Assembly: GCA_947174505.1 (NCBI GenBank)
Contig: CAMWJF010000036.1
Coordinates: 1 to 41,013, forward strand
DNA length: 41,013 nt
Reading direction: 5' to 3'
From: an uncultured Lachnospiraceae bacterium
GTDB taxonomy: Bacteria; Bacillota; Clostridia; Lachnospirales; Lachnospiraceae
Part shown: positions 1-8,586 of the stretch, in pieces
Layout: every line of letters begins with the position of its first letter
How positions within the stretch are numbered: position 1 is the stretch's first letter
Position numbers and translations under genes: made by a program
The notes under the pieces: model-generated
Told to the model about the DNA's origin: nothing
Seen by the model: only the letters and a program-made list of their open reading frames with translations
Database searches by the model: none

Positions 1-143
1 AGAATATCAGATTCTGCTCTGCGGCCAAAAGAATTTGTGATGCTTCTGCACAAATGTCCTCCTCCTCTCTCCGAGAAATGACTTTATCCCAAAAATGAAC
101 GCTGTGCCGTTTCTTGTCGTAATTTATATATATTCTTGTAAAA

Positions 144-319
144 AATCGAGCGCCCGCGCGCTCGATTCAGAGAATGCTTCGCATTCTCCTTGAATGGTTT
201 ACACTGTCGCAATTTCCTATAGAATAAAAAATTGTCGCTCGGCAGCGACGATTCAGAGAATACTCCGCATTCTCCTTGAATAGTTTACACTGTCGCAATT
301 TCCTATAGAATAAAAATTG
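144..319. repeat. Tandem duplication (period 86 bp) of a hairpin cassette
   Basis: Two near-identical units start at 163 and 249 and each runs about 71 bp. Each unit is preceded by its own GC-rich hairpin: stem 144-153/158-167 before unit 1, and 234-239/244-249 before unit 2. The two leading hairpins have different sequences but the same size. Inside each unit is a second hairpin (170-177/181-188 in unit 1, weakened by substitutions in unit 2), then a conserved tail containing TTTACACTGTCGCAATTTCC and ending in an A-rich run. Function is unknown. It lies downstream of the kinase gene at 390-1667. Confidence 0.8.
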
Positions 320-321
320 AT

Positions 322-356
322 AAGAGCATGACCAAAATATCGCCATGCTCTTTTTT
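322..356. terminator. Bidirectional Rho-independent terminator
   Basis: A 9-bp stem (322-330 with 344-352) is followed on the plus strand by a T run at 351-356. On the minus strand the same stem is followed by TTATCAATTTTTATT. It would end the minus-strand kinase transcript, whose stop codon is at 390, and any plus-strand transcript entering from the left edge. Confidence 0.7.
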
Positions 357-389
357 GTTCCTGTTATTTTTCAATATCTTTTTTTGCCC

Positions 390-1667
390 TTACAGCCCAT
401 TTTCCATTCTTGCCATATACAGGAGCAGATTGACGCAGAATATGCCCTCCTGTGCCGTAACTGCCATTGTGCCATTATACTTCTCCACAATCTTCTTCAC
501 ATTTTTCAGTCCAATTCCATGCTGTTCCGTATAAGGCTTAGTAGTCTTTAAAACCATATCTTTCCCATGCTGTTCCTCACACAGAATACGGGAGGATTCA
601 AAACTGTTCTCAATTTTCACCTTTAGAATCCCTCTTTTTAGTTTAATATGAACACTCAAATATTTATTTTCCGTCCTGCCCGCTGCCTCAATTGCATTTT
701 CAAGCAGATTTCCCAACAGGACATTAATGTCAAAAGAATGTCTGACTTTTTCTGGCAGCATCACTTTTACATCCACAGTTTTCAGTTCCTTCTCGGCCTT
801 TTGGAGCATAAAATTGATTACGCTGTCAATCTCCAGATTTCCGGATGCAACAATCTCATCGGGATTCCGGAGAAATGAATTCATCTCGTCAATATACTTC
901 TGTATTTCTGCTACGTCATGTTTATTCGCCAGCAGCATCAATTCGTTGAGATGGTGCTTTATATCATGCCGTAAGGCTTTTATCTTTTCTTCTCCCCTCA
1001 GGACAACATTCAGTTGGTTTGCGTATGCCTGTAACTGCGTCTTCAGCATTTCCATCTCATATTGCCGTGAAATAGAATGCAGCAATAAATTATACAGATA
1101 CAGCATAAGAAAATTTGCAATCAACAGACCAATGCTCACAATGGTAAGCCCTATGTCTGTACAAGTATCAGTATAAATCAACAGAGTAATGACTATAATA
1201 CTGCATAAGGGCATCAGCACCAACGAAATATTTTGAGCAACCTCTGCATCTTTATGAATTGTAATCATTTTTTCAATCACTAACTCACACATAAAAATCA
1301 GAAAAAACGATATGACTGCATAAATCTGATTATAGGCTCCTCCATCCCGGTAACTGACAAACAAGGATGTAGCTGCCACATCACAGCCGCAATTTACCAA
1401 ATAAATCGTACCGGTTATAAACAGATTTGTCCTGACAGACTTCGTATACAGCCATACGATTGCACCGATTCCCATCAGATTACATATCATATTGATCCAT
1501 ACTGTATGAAATTCCCAAAATAACACAGTATTTATAACATAAAAGCAGCCATAGACAATGTGTTTTTTCTTTTTGTCTACGTCTACCCCAAAAAAGATTG
1601 ACGCACATCTGCCAATCAGAAATATCCGGAAAAGATTGGTCAGCGCACAAAGCATAAAATCAAGCAT
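390..1667 (-). CDS. AgrC/ComD-like sensor histidine kinase (GHKL ATPase)
   Basis: 425-residue membrane sensor kinase. Residues 1-195 are strongly hydrophobic with about six membrane segments, as in AgrC-type peptide-pheromone receptors. A coiled linker (200-228) leads to the phosphoacceptor box LRHDIKHH (232-239, His234). The GHKL ATPase domain has its N box around NLLENAIEAA (320-329) and G box HGIGLKNV (383-390). The start lies 2 bp after the regulator stop at 1670, so the two are one operon. The gene is clearly more AT-rich than the feo genes upstream, which suggests acquisition. No agrB or agrD was found in the window, so the ligand is unknown. The kinase family is confident; pheromone sensing is inference. 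Confidence 0.9.
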   Translation of the reverse strand: MLDFMLCALTNLFRIFLIGRCASIFFGVDVDKKKKHIVYGCFYVINTVLFWEFHTVWINMICNLMGIGAIVWLYTKSVRTNLFITGTIYLVNCGCDVAATSLFVSYRDGGAYNQIYAVISFFLIFMCELVIEKMITIHKDAEVAQNISLVLMPLCSIIVITLLIYTDTCTDIGLTIVSIGLLIANFLMLYLYNLLLHSISRQYEMEMLKTQLQAYANQLNVVLRGEEKIKALRHDIKHHLNELMLLANKHDVAEIQKYIDEMNSFLRNPDEIVASGNLEIDSVINFMLQKAEKELKTVDVKVMLPEKVRHSFDINVLLGNLLENAIEAAGRTENKYLSVHIKLKRGILKVKIENSFESSRILCEEQHGKDMVLKTTKPYTEQHGIGLKNVKKIVEKYNGTMAVTAQEGIFCVNLLLYMARMENGL

Positions 1668-1669
1668 AT

Positions 1670-2374
1670 CTATTCTTCCCTTAAAAGTTTGTCCCTCACA
1701 AGTTTTCGATTTGCCAGGCTGATTGTCAATATCGTGCCATCTACCAATTCCACCATCTCATAGGTGTATCGGAAAACATATTCTTTGTTTATGATATAAG
1801 ACTGATGTATCACAATAAAATCCTCTGACAGGCATTTCACAACATTTTTTAGTTTGCCATAAAATTCAAATGCTGCTTTCATGGTTACAACCTTTACCTT
1901 ACGTCCCTTGCTTTCGAGATAAACAATATCTCCCATAGGAATATAATAGTAATCTTTTCCCTGCTGAAATTCAAACCTTTCATTTCTCTTTTTTGCAATT
2001 TTGAGCGCCATACCCATAACTTCATTAATCTGCTCCTGCAAGATTGGTTTAATCAGAAAATCCAAAGGCTGTGTTTTGAATAATTGCTGTGCATAGGATG
2101 CTTTTCCCGAAATATACACGATCTGCAATCCCATATTATCCAATTGGTTTCTGATATAAGCACCGACTTCAATACCTGTCATTTTAAAAAGTTCTATATC
2201 CAGAAAAAGAAGGTCCAGATAACCGCCTGATGCCAGATAGTCTCTTAAGCTTTCTCCTGTATACCAAATATTTGTATCGACTTGAATATTCTTTTCTTGT
2301 GCATATTGCAAAAGCATATTTTCAATAGATGTACAAATATTCTCTCCATCATCACAAATTCCAATGTTATACAT
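1670..2374 (-). CDS. LytTR-family response regulator (AgrA-like)
   Basis: 234-residue regulator. The receiver domain (1-120) has the acidic pair near Asp8-Asp9, phosphoacceptor Asp59 in LFLDIEL, and the conserved Lys109 in FLIKP. The LytTR DNA-binding domain spans about 140-234, with the family pattern YLESKGRKV and FIVIHQSYIIN. It is the cognate partner of the kinase that starts 2 bp after its stop. LytTR regulators usually bind paired direct repeats, and the nearest repeated DNA is the 144-319 cassette; a link is only a guess. The AAAGGAG ribosome site sits too far from the ATG at 2374 and is better placed for a 4-codon ORF that overlaps this start. Confidence 0.9.
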   Translation of the reverse strand: MYNIGICDDGENICTSIENMLLQYAQEKNIQVDTNIWYTGESLRDYLASGGYLDLLFLDIELFKMTGIEVGAYIRNQLDNMGLQIVYISGKASYAQQLFKTQPLDFLIKPILQEQINEVMGMALKIAKKRNERFEFQQGKDYYYIPMGDIVYLESKGRKVKVVTMKAAFEFYGKLKNVVKCLSEDFIVIHQSYIINKEYVFRYTYEMVELVDGTILTISLANRKLVRDKLLREE

Positions 2375-2381
2375 ACTGCAT
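2367..2381 (-). promoter_or_regulatory. Possible 4-codon leader ORF overlapping the regulator start
   Basis: AAAAGGAG is followed 8 nt later by an ATG at 2381 that opens a 4-codon ORF ending in TAA at 2367-2369. The regulator ATG (2374) lies inside this mini-ORF in another frame. The best Shine-Dalgarno thus serves the mini-ORF, which would suit translational coupling or attenuation. Alternatively the regulator uses the weak GGG just upstream of its own ATG. Confidence 0.3.
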
Positions 2382-2406
2382 CCCGCAATCTCCTTTTCCC
2401 GTGTGT

Positions 2407-2517
2407 ACCTGCTTTGTATTTCGTTTGTGCACCTATAACTGGCACATTATATCCGTACTGCTGCCGGGCAGCCCGCCAAAGACTGTCTCCTTCTTCCACT
2501 GCCCACAGCGCCTGCAT
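2407..2517 (-). pseudogene. LysM-like open frame in the feoB-regulator gap
   Basis: Between the feoB stop (2541) and the regulator start (2374), one minus-strand frame beginning at an ATG at 2517 reads VEEGDSLWRAARQQYG and then continues to KYKAG. This resembles the start of a LysM peptidoglycan-binding module (GDSLW...A...YG). The frame has no convincing ribosome site and continues out of frame into the regulator gene. It may be a degraded LysM gene end or chance. The resemblance is from memory. Confidence 0.3.
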
Positions 2518-2540
2518 TCCACTTATTCCGGTATTCCATA

Positions 2541-4550
2541 TCACGCCCCCACAAGCCGCAGAACCTGGTAAACCACGCAGGATACAATCCATGCCACGCC
2601 ACACTGCATACAAACCACCCCAAACGTCTTTACGGCGGAGCCAAGCTCCCTCCTGATGGTTGCCACCGCCGCCACACAGGGCGTATAGAGCAGGGTAAAC
2701 ACCAGAAAGCTGACCGCCGAAACCGGGGTAAAAATCTGCCCCAGCGTCTCGCTCAAATTGGCCATGGATGACCCGGTCAGAACGCCCAGCGTACTCACCA
2801 CCGCCTCTTTCGCCGTAAAACCGCCGATCAGCGCCGTAGCGGCCCGCCAGTCTCCGAACCCCAGAGGAATAAAGAGCGGCGCGATCAGCTTTCCGATCAT
2901 GGCCAGCAGGCTCTCCCCGGAATCCGTCACCACATTGAGCCTGGTGTCAAAGGTCTGTAAAAACCAGATCACCAGCGTTGCCACAAAGATAATCGTAAAG
3001 GCGCGCTGCACGAAATCTTTCGCCTTGTCCCACATCAGAAGCAGCACGCTTTTGACGGAGGGAAAACGGTAATTGGGCAGTTCCATCATAAAAGGCATGG
3101 AGCTTCCCCGAAACACCGTCCTTTTTAGAAGCAGCGCGCACATAAGTCCCACCAGAATACCAAACACATAAAGCCCCATCATCACAAACGCCGCTTTTCT
3201 TTCAAAAAACGCCGCCGCAAACAGCGCATAAATCGGAATCTTCGCCGAACAGCTGATAAAGGGAATGAGCATGATCGTCATTTTCTTATCCCGGTCAGAG
3301 GAGAGCGTCCGCGTGGACATGACTGCCGGCACACTGCATCCAAAACCGATCAGCATGGATACAAAGCTCTTTCCGGAAAGACCAATCTTTCTGAGGGGCC
3401 TGTCCATCACAAAGGCAATCCGCGCCATATAGCCGGAATCCTCCAGAATGGATAAAAAGAAAAACAAAATCACGATAATAGGCAGGAAACTCAGCACACT
3501 GCCCACCCCCGTAAAGATACCGTCGATCACCAGACTCTTCACCACCGGATTAATGCCGTAATCGGTAAGCGCCCGCTCTGTCACACCGGACAACGCGTCT
3601 ATGCCAAGGCTTAATAGGTCGCTCAAAAAACTGCCGATCAGCCCGAAAGTCAGATAAAACACCACCAACATAATCAGCAGAAATGAAGGAATCGCAAAAT
3701 ACTTGTGGGTGAGCACACTGTCAATTTTCATGCTCCGCACATGCTCCCTGCTCTCCCTGCACTTGATCACCGCCTGCCCGCATATCCTCTCAATAAAATC
3801 ATAGCGCATGGCAGCAAGCGCGGCATTGCGGTCCATCCCGCTGTCCTGCTCCATCTCCACGATGCTGTGCTCCATCAGATCCAGCTCGTTTTCTGACAGC
3901 GCCAGCCTGTCTATGATCTCCGCATCCCCCTCCACAATCTTTGTCGCGGCAAAACGGGGCGACATGCCGATCCGCTCCGCATGGTCCTCCACCTGATGGC
4001 TGACCGCGTGGATGCAGCGGTGCACCGGCCCTTTCTCACAGAAATCTGTCACCTTTGGACAAATACGCCGCGAAGCCACCTCTCTGATGGCTCTGATCAG
4101 ATCCTCGATGCCCTCGTTTTTCACCGCGCTGATGGCCACCACGGGAACGCCCAGCGCCTCCTCCAGCTTTCCGATATCGATGGTGCCGCCGTTTCCCCGC
4201 ACCTCGTCCATCATATTGAGCGCAACCACCATAGGAATATGTAATTCCAAAAGCTGCAGCGTCAGATAGAGATTTCTCTCGATATTGGTAGCATCCACAA
4301 TATTAATAATCCCGTCCGGCTTCTCCTGCAGAATAAAGCTGCGGGTCACGATCTCCTCATTCGTGTATGGTCTGATCGAGTAAATACCCGGCAGATCCAC
4401 CACCGCGTTTCCCTTCTCACCCCGGATCTCTCCCATCTTGGAATCCACCGTCACACCGGGAAAATTGCCCACATGCTGGTTGGAGCCAGTAAGCTGGTTA
4501 AACAATGTGGTTTTTCCGCTGTTCTGATTGCCTGCCAATGCATATATCAT
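2541..4550 (-). CDS. feoB: Ferrous iron transport protein B
   Basis: 669-residue inner-membrane Fe2+ transporter with an N-terminal GTPase. The G1 motif GNQNSGKT is at residues 7-14 and the G3 region DLPGIYSI near 51-58; NMMD provides the G4 specificity motif. The C-terminal half has two Gate-type regions, one containing GFGCSVPA, with several membrane helices. The length suits Firmicute FeoB, which lacks some of the enterobacterial C-terminus. I chose the ATG at 4550 because GAGGGG lies 8-9 nt upstream; an upstream TTG at 4574 would overlap that site. It follows feoA by 25 nt, forming feoAB. No feoC is seen. Confidence 0.95.
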   Translation of the reverse strand: MIYALAGNQNSGKTTLFNQLTGSNQHVGNFPGVTVDSKMGEIRGEKGNAVVDLPGIYSIRPYTNEEIVTRSFILQEKPDGIINIVDATNIERNLYLTLQLLELHIPMVVALNMMDEVRGNGGTIDIGKLEEALGVPVVAISAVKNEGIEDLIRAIREVASRRICPKVTDFCEKGPVHRCIHAVSHQVEDHAERIGMSPRFAATKIVEGDAEIIDRLALSENELDLMEHSIVEMEQDSGMDRNAALAAMRYDFIERICGQAVIKCRESREHVRSMKIDSVLTHKYFAIPSFLLIMLVVFYLTFGLIGSFLSDLLSLGIDALSGVTERALTDYGINPVVKSLVIDGIFTGVGSVLSFLPIIVILFFFLSILEDSGYMARIAFVMDRPLRKIGLSGKSFVSMLIGFGCSVPAVMSTRTLSSDRDKKMTIMLIPFISCSAKIPIYALFAAAFFERKAAFVMMGLYVFGILVGLMCALLLKRTVFRGSSMPFMMELPNYRFPSVKSVLLLMWDKAKDFVQRAFTIIFVATLVIWFLQTFDTRLNVVTDSGESLLAMIGKLIAPLFIPLGFGDWRAATALIGGFTAKEAVVSTLGVLTGSSMANLSETLGQIFTPVSAVSFLVFTLLYTPCVAAVATIRRELGSAVKTFGVVCMQCGVAWIVSCVVYQVLRLVGA

Positions 4551-4575
4551 GCCGTACGCCCCTCTTTTATCCAAA

Positions 4576-4806
4576 CTATGCGGAGAATGATTGTACTTCG
4601 ATCCTCGCCGCGTCCTCCTTGCGGATGGTCAGCGCATACCCCCGCAGATGAATCTCAATCGGATCGCCCATGGGCGCCACCTTCTGCACCCTGACCACCG
4701 TCTGCGGAATCAGCCCCATGTCTAAAAGCCTGACGCGAAGCTGTCCTTCCCCGCCCACCTTAATGATCTTTGCTTCTGTCCCTACCTCAATCTGATCCAG
4801 TGTCAT
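4576..4806 (-). CDS. feoA: FeoA ferrous iron transport accessory protein
   Basis: 76-residue SH3-like cytoplasmic protein typical of FeoA. It shows the family's pattern of a TLDQIEVGTEAKI start, a LLDMGLIPQT core and an IEIHLRGYALTIRKEDA end. FeoA is thought to modulate the FeoB GTPase or pore. It has a GGAG ribosome site 8 nt before the ATG at 4806 and is the first gene of the feo pair. The promoter probably lies in 4807-4874, but I could not pick clear -35/-10 boxes or a Fur/DtxR site. Confidence 0.93.
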   Translation of the reverse strand: MTLDQIEVGTEAKIIKVGGEGQLRVRLLDMGLIPQTVVRVQKVAPMGDPIEIHLRGYALTIRKEDAARIEVQSFSA

Positions 4807-4874
4807 CTGTTACGCTCCATTTCTCCCATTTTACACAGTTCCGCTATGGCCTTCTTTTCGTATCTGTCAGCATT

Positions 4875-5783
4875 CTATTTCTTATATACATTCCGAAATG
4901 CCCTATACGTCCTGCGCATACCCTCCTCAAAATCCGTGTAAACCAGTCCAAGCTCTGCTTTCCCTTTGCTGTTGTCGCACAGATGAATCTCTCCGGCAGT
5001 CACCGGGAACGGTACTGGCACGCCCTGGGCCATGGCCTGTTCCACCGTGAGCGGCACTTCCGCCAATCCCTCCAGATCCTCCGGCTGCGCCGCCTTCTTT
5101 AAGGCCTCGAAAAAGGTATCATAGGTATGGACCTGATCCTCGCACAGATTGTAGGACTGTCCGTGTGTCTTCTCGTTTCCCAGACACGCAAGAACTGCCT
5201 GTGCCGCATCCTTCACGTAGACGAACTGGAAACGCCCCTGCGCGTCCGTAAACCGGGGCAGCGCATGTTTCGTGAGAAGCATGCCAATATAGGCCGACTC
5301 TCTGGGCGCATAATTGTACGGTCCGTAGAGTATCGCCGGGCGCAGCACCGTATAAGGGATGTCCTTTTCGCCGCAAACCTCTGCCAGCTCCTTTTCCACT
5401 GCAATTTTACCCGCAATATAGGCGCCCGCCTCCCCGGCAATGGGCCGTTCCTCAAACGGCGTATCCTCCCTTTTCACGAGGGTGGCATCCCTTTCGTACA
5501 CATCCACCGTGCTGATAAGAATATACTGTCCGATCTTTCCCGAAACATTGTGAACGGTGTCCCGCACATCCCCGGGCGCATAGGCACAGAAATCAATGAC
5601 CACATCATAATCCTCACCGCAGGCCGCGGGCCGCTCATGTCTGTCCGCCCGAATCTGTCTGACGCCGAACGCCTCCATAGAGTAAGTGCCCCGGTTCCAC
5701 ACGGTAATCCCATGTTCCTTTGCCGCCTCCATCACAAAAACCCTGCCGTAAAAATAGCTGCCGCCGATCACCAGAAGTTTCAT
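4875..5783 (-). CDS. NAD(P)-dependent epimerase/dehydratase-like protein
   Basis: 302-residue extended-SDR protein. It starts with a Rossmann beta strand and nucleotide-binding turn VIGGSYFYGR (about residues 4-13). The catalytic Tyr-Lys pair is in YIAGK and the substrate region begins at LRPAILYGPYNY. Such proteins act on nucleotide sugars or related substrates; the substrate here cannot be told from sequence. The ATG at 5783 is preceded by GGAGG with 5-nt spacing; the ATG at 5795 would contain that site and is rejected. It sits alone between ecfT and feoA, about 60 bp from each. Confidence 0.85.
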   Translation of the reverse strand: MKLLVIGGSYFYGRVFVMEAAKEHGITVWNRGTYSMEAFGVRQIRADRHERPAACGEDYDVVIDFCAYAPGDVRDTVHNVSGKIGQYILISTVDVYERDATLVKREDTPFEERPIAGEAGAYIAGKIAVEKELAEVCGEKDIPYTVLRPAILYGPYNYAPRESAYIGMLLTKHALPRFTDAQGRFQFVYVKDAAQAVLACLGNEKTHGQSYNLCEDQVHTYDTFFEALKKAAQPEDLEGLAEVPLTVEQAMAQGVPVPFPVTAGEIHLCDNSKGKAELGLVYTDFEEGMRRTYRAFRNVYKK

Positions 5784-5841
5784 CCTTACCTCCATTCCGA
5801 AGCGTTCTACGCCGAGTACTTCTTTTTCAATCTTTTCTCCC

Positions 5842-6675
5842 CTATAAGAACGGATTATAATACCGGCTCCCGTCCCAGAAGGTTACCGTCAGATCAATCG
5901 CCAGAACCACCACCGCAAAACCGATTGCAAGCCAGTCGTTTCGCTCCAGCCTGCGCTGCGTATACCACGTCCGCTTCTTCTCCTTGCCGAACCCCCGCAG
6001 CTCCATGGCATTGCTCACCGTCTCAATGCGTTTTAAGCTGGACAGCACAAGGGGCAGAAGAATCGCCACCGAGTTTTTCAGTCTGGTAAAAAGCTTATCC
6101 TTCCCGGAGAGATCAATGCCTCTTGCCTGCTGGGCCTGACTGATATTCGTATACTCCCGCTGTACATCCGGGATATAACGGAGCGCCAGACTCACCGCAT
6201 AGCCCGCCCGGTAGCTCACCCCGATCCGGGCTAAGGAAGCCGCAAACTCGCTGGGATCCGTGCAGGCGATAAAGAGCAGGGCAACCGGCACCACACAGAT
6301 CACCTTAAGCGTAATATTCAGGTGATAGAACAGCTGCTGCGCCGTGACCGTGTATCTCCCCACGCCTGAAAAGAGCAGCGTCCTGCTTTCATAAAGTTCC
6401 ACCCCGTATTCCGGCGTAAACAAATATATGAAAATATTATTGAGCAGGAGAAAGACCGCCGCCAGCCCCAGCACCACGCTGATATCCCTGATCCTGATCT
6501 GACTGATCCTGAAAATCACCGCACCGATCACAAGCATACAGACGAGTATCCGGGTGTCAAACGTTACCATGGAGGCAACGCTCCAGGCGATAAAAAAGAT
6601 CAGCTTCGTGGTTCCCGTAAGCTCATGAACCAGACTCGGCCTTTTGATATAGTTCAGAATCGCTACCCTTGCCAT
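5842..6675 (-). CDS. ECF transporter transmembrane component EcfT
   Basis: 277-residue membrane scaffold of an energy-coupling-factor transporter. It has hydrophobic helices in the N-terminal two thirds. The cytoplasmic coupling part has two Ala-Arg-Gly-type motifs (QQARGID, and ELRGFG as the second), which dock onto the ATPases. The start at 6675 has GGAGGGG upstream and lies 1 nt after the ATPase TGA, so the two are translationally coupled. It works with the fused ATPase (6677-8398) and the S component (8630-9172) to import a small vitamin-like or metal ligand. Confidence 0.9.
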   Translation of the reverse strand: MARVAILNYIKRPSLVHELTGTTKLIFFIAWSVASMVTFDTRILVCMLVIGAVIFRISQIRIRDISVVLGLAAVFLLLNNIFIYLFTPEYGVELYESRTLLFSGVGRYTVTAQQLFYHLNITLKVICVVPVALLFIACTDPSEFAASLARIGVSYRAGYAVSLALRYIPDVQREYTNISQAQQARGIDLSGKDKLFTRLKNSVAILLPLVLSSLKRIETVSNAMELRGFGKEKKRTWYTQRRLERNDWLAIGFAVVVLAIDLTVTFWDGSRYYNPFL

Positions 6676-6676
6676 C

Positions 6677-8398
6677 TCACCCCTCCTGCGTTTTCCTGTG
6701 CGCCTCCTCATAGGCGATAAACCGTTTCGTAAATTCCTGCGGCTCTTCTATGCCGCACGCCATGCTCAGCGTATAAAGACTTGTCTCTTTTAAATTCGCC
6801 CGCCCCACCAGTTCCGGGTCATTGAGCACATGAGCCGCCGTAGTGTCCGCGAGAAGTTCCCCCTCACAAAATACAATGGCTCTCGGCGTATACTCCAGCA
6901 TCAGATGCATGTCATGAGTAATCATCACAATGGTAAAGCCCTGCGCGTTAAGCCCCTTCAAAAATTCCATAATTTCTGTATAGTGATGATAATCCTGTCC
7001 CGCCGTCGGCTCATCCAGAATAATCATCTGCGGCCGCTGCACCAGAATACCAGCAATCGTCACCCGCTTTTTCTGCCCAAAGGAGAGAGCCGACACCGGC
7101 CATTTGCGGAAAGGATATAGCCCGCAGATTTTCAGTGTTTCCTCCACCCGCTCCTTCCGTTCCTCCGCACTCATATTTCCCGCCAGAAGCACCATCTCCA
7201 CCTCGTCCCAGATCAGAGGTTTGGAAATCATCTGATTGGGATTCTGCATCACATAACCGATCCTCTGCGCCCGCTCCTTGATGGTGTCGCCCGAAATATC
7301 CCTGCCGGAAAGACAGATCCTGCCTGCCGTGGGTTTTTCAAAACCACAGATCAGCTTGGCAAGCGTGCTCTTGCCCGCACCGTTTTTCCCGACAATGCTG
7401 ACCATCTCGCCTTCCCTGACGGAAAAACTGACATTTCTCAGATTCTGCACTTCCGGCGTATAACCGAAACTCAGGTTCTCCACGCGGAGAAGCTCCCTGT
7501 TCTCCTCCCCCGCCCCTTCGGGACCTCTATTTTTCTGAAACCAGGCGCGCACCTGTTCCTTATTTTCTTCAGAAAGCCGCAGACTTCCCACATGCTGGGG
7601 CTCGATCTCCTTAGTGACGGGTACGCCCGCATAACGCAGCGCCGTAAGATAAAGCGGCTCCCGGATACCGTGCTTAAGCAGCATCTCCCCTGTGAGAAAC
7701 TCCTTCGTCGGCAGATCCGCCACGATTCGGCCCTCATCCATAAGCACGATCCGGTCTACCCTGCGCCAGAGCACATCCTCCAGACGATGTTCGATAATAA
7801 TGACAGCCGCCCCGGTGCGCTCCTGTATACGGTCAATCAATTCGATGGTCGCCCGGCCTGCCGCCGGGTCCAGATTGGCTAATGGCTCGTCAAACAGGAG
7901 CGCCTGCACCTTCTCCACCATAACGCCCGCCAGACTGACCCGCTGTTTCTGGCCGCCTGAAAGCTCGTGGGGCGCGTACTCCAGATGGTGGTCAATGTCC
8001 ACCAGATTTGCCACCTCCCGCACCGTCTCCTGCATCTCTCTCTGCGGCACACAGTCGTTTTCCAGCGCAAAGGCGATATCCTCTCCCACCGTCAGTCCGA
8101 TAAACTGTCCGTCCGTATCCTGTAAAACCGTGCCTACAATCTGGCTCAGATTAAATATACTCTCCTTTGCCGGATCTTTTCCGCCCACAAGAAGCGATCC
8201 CGTACTCTCCCCTGGATAGGCATAGGGAATCAAACCGTTAATACAGCTTCCGACGGTACTTTTGCCGCTGCCGGAAGCGCCCGCAATCAGCACCTTCTCT
8301 CCCGGATAGATATCCAGACTGATGTGGTAAAGTGTGGGGCTTGCCTGCGCAAGATACTGAAATCCGTAATCCTTAAAAGAAATGATGGGCTCCGCCAT
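6677..8398 (-). CDS. Fused dual ABC ATPase of an ECF transporter (EcfA-A')
   Basis: 573-residue protein with two complete ABC domains in tandem. Domain 1 has Walker A GASGSGKST (near residue 40), signature LSGGQKQR and Walker B ALLFDEPLANLD. Domain 2 has Walker A GKNGAGKST, a slightly altered signature LSFGQKKR and Walker B MIILDEPTAGQD. Fused A-A' subunits are typical of dedicated group I ECF systems. The ATG at 8398 has AAGGAG 7-8 nt upstream. A strong terminator and a long palindrome separate it from the S-component gene, so its expression may be set apart from the S component. Confidence 0.93.
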   Translation of the reverse strand: MAEPIISFKDYGFQYLAQASPTLYHISLDIYPGEKVLIAGASGSGKSTVGSCINGLIPYAYPGESTGSLLVGGKDPAKESIFNLSQIVGTVLQDTDGQFIGLTVGEDIAFALENDCVPQREMQETVREVANLVDIDHHLEYAPHELSGGQKQRVSLAGVMVEKVQALLFDEPLANLDPAAGRATIELIDRIQERTGAAVIIIEHRLEDVLWRRVDRIVLMDEGRIVADLPTKEFLTGEMLLKHGIREPLYLTALRYAGVPVTKEIEPQHVGSLRLSEENKEQVRAWFQKNRGPEGAGEENRELLRVENLSFGYTPEVQNLRNVSFSVREGEMVSIVGKNGAGKSTLAKLICGFEKPTAGRICLSGRDISGDTIKERAQRIGYVMQNPNQMISKPLIWDEVEMVLLAGNMSAEERKERVEETLKICGLYPFRKWPVSALSFGQKKRVTIAGILVQRPQMIILDEPTAGQDYHHYTEIMEFLKGLNAQGFTIVMITHDMHLMLEYTPRAIVFCEGELLADTTAAHVLNDPELVGRANLKETSLYTLSMACGIEEPQEFTKRFIAYEEAHRKTQEG

Positions 8399-8452
8399 GT
8401 CGTTTCTCCTTATTGTGCTTTCCTGTCTCTGCTGTCTTCTGACTCTGCCTGC

Positions 8453-8586
8453 TTTTGCGCGATAAGCAGACTCGAAATGCTTCGCATTTCTCGTTCGCGT
8501 TGCTCGTCATAAGTCATCATAGACAGTCTTACATGCAAGCATGTATCCTGTCTATGATGACTTATGACTCTGCTTATCGCGCAAAA
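8453..8586. repeat. 134-bp nested palindrome (MITE/REP-like)
   Basis: The outer arms are TTTTGCGCGATAAGCAGA at 8453-8470 and its perfect complement at 8569-8586 (18 bp). An inner perfect 21-bp stem joins 8506-8526 to 8548-8568, with a small hairpin at its tip (8531-8544). A 35-nt insert on the left side only (8471-8505) contains its own hairpin, GAAATGC/GCATTTC. As RNA this would fold into a branched long hairpin. No transposase or target duplication is seen. It lies between ecfS and ecfA. Confidence 0.85.

Larger units (their letters stand above)
1..389. other. Left-edge interval with no confidently called gene
   Basis: This stretch holds no gene I can call firmly. Bases 1-81 on the plus strand are open and end in TGA, and could be the last 26 codons of a plus-strand gene entering from outside. 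The minus strand is also open in two frames from about 110 down to base 1, with an AGGAGG-like run near 60 followed by GTG and TTG codons. These readings cannot all be right and the window edge hides the answer. Bases 82-143 are AT-rich. A tandem hairpin repeat occupies 144-319 and a bidirectional terminator 322-356; both are listed separately. Confidence 0.35.

Noticed and set aside
1..130. Short open frames on both strands at the left edge
   Set aside because: Both strands read open but neither can be confirmed without sequence to the left; reported only as an uncertain interval.
5127..6089. Plus-strand open frame of 320 codons opposite the epimerase-like gene
   Set aside because: Crosses two well-supported minus-strand genes and their ribosome sites; no domain seen.
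8453..8586. Reading the palindrome as a CRISPR-like or complete insertion element
   Set aside because: There are no repeated direct units with spacers, no transposase frame and no visible target duplication.
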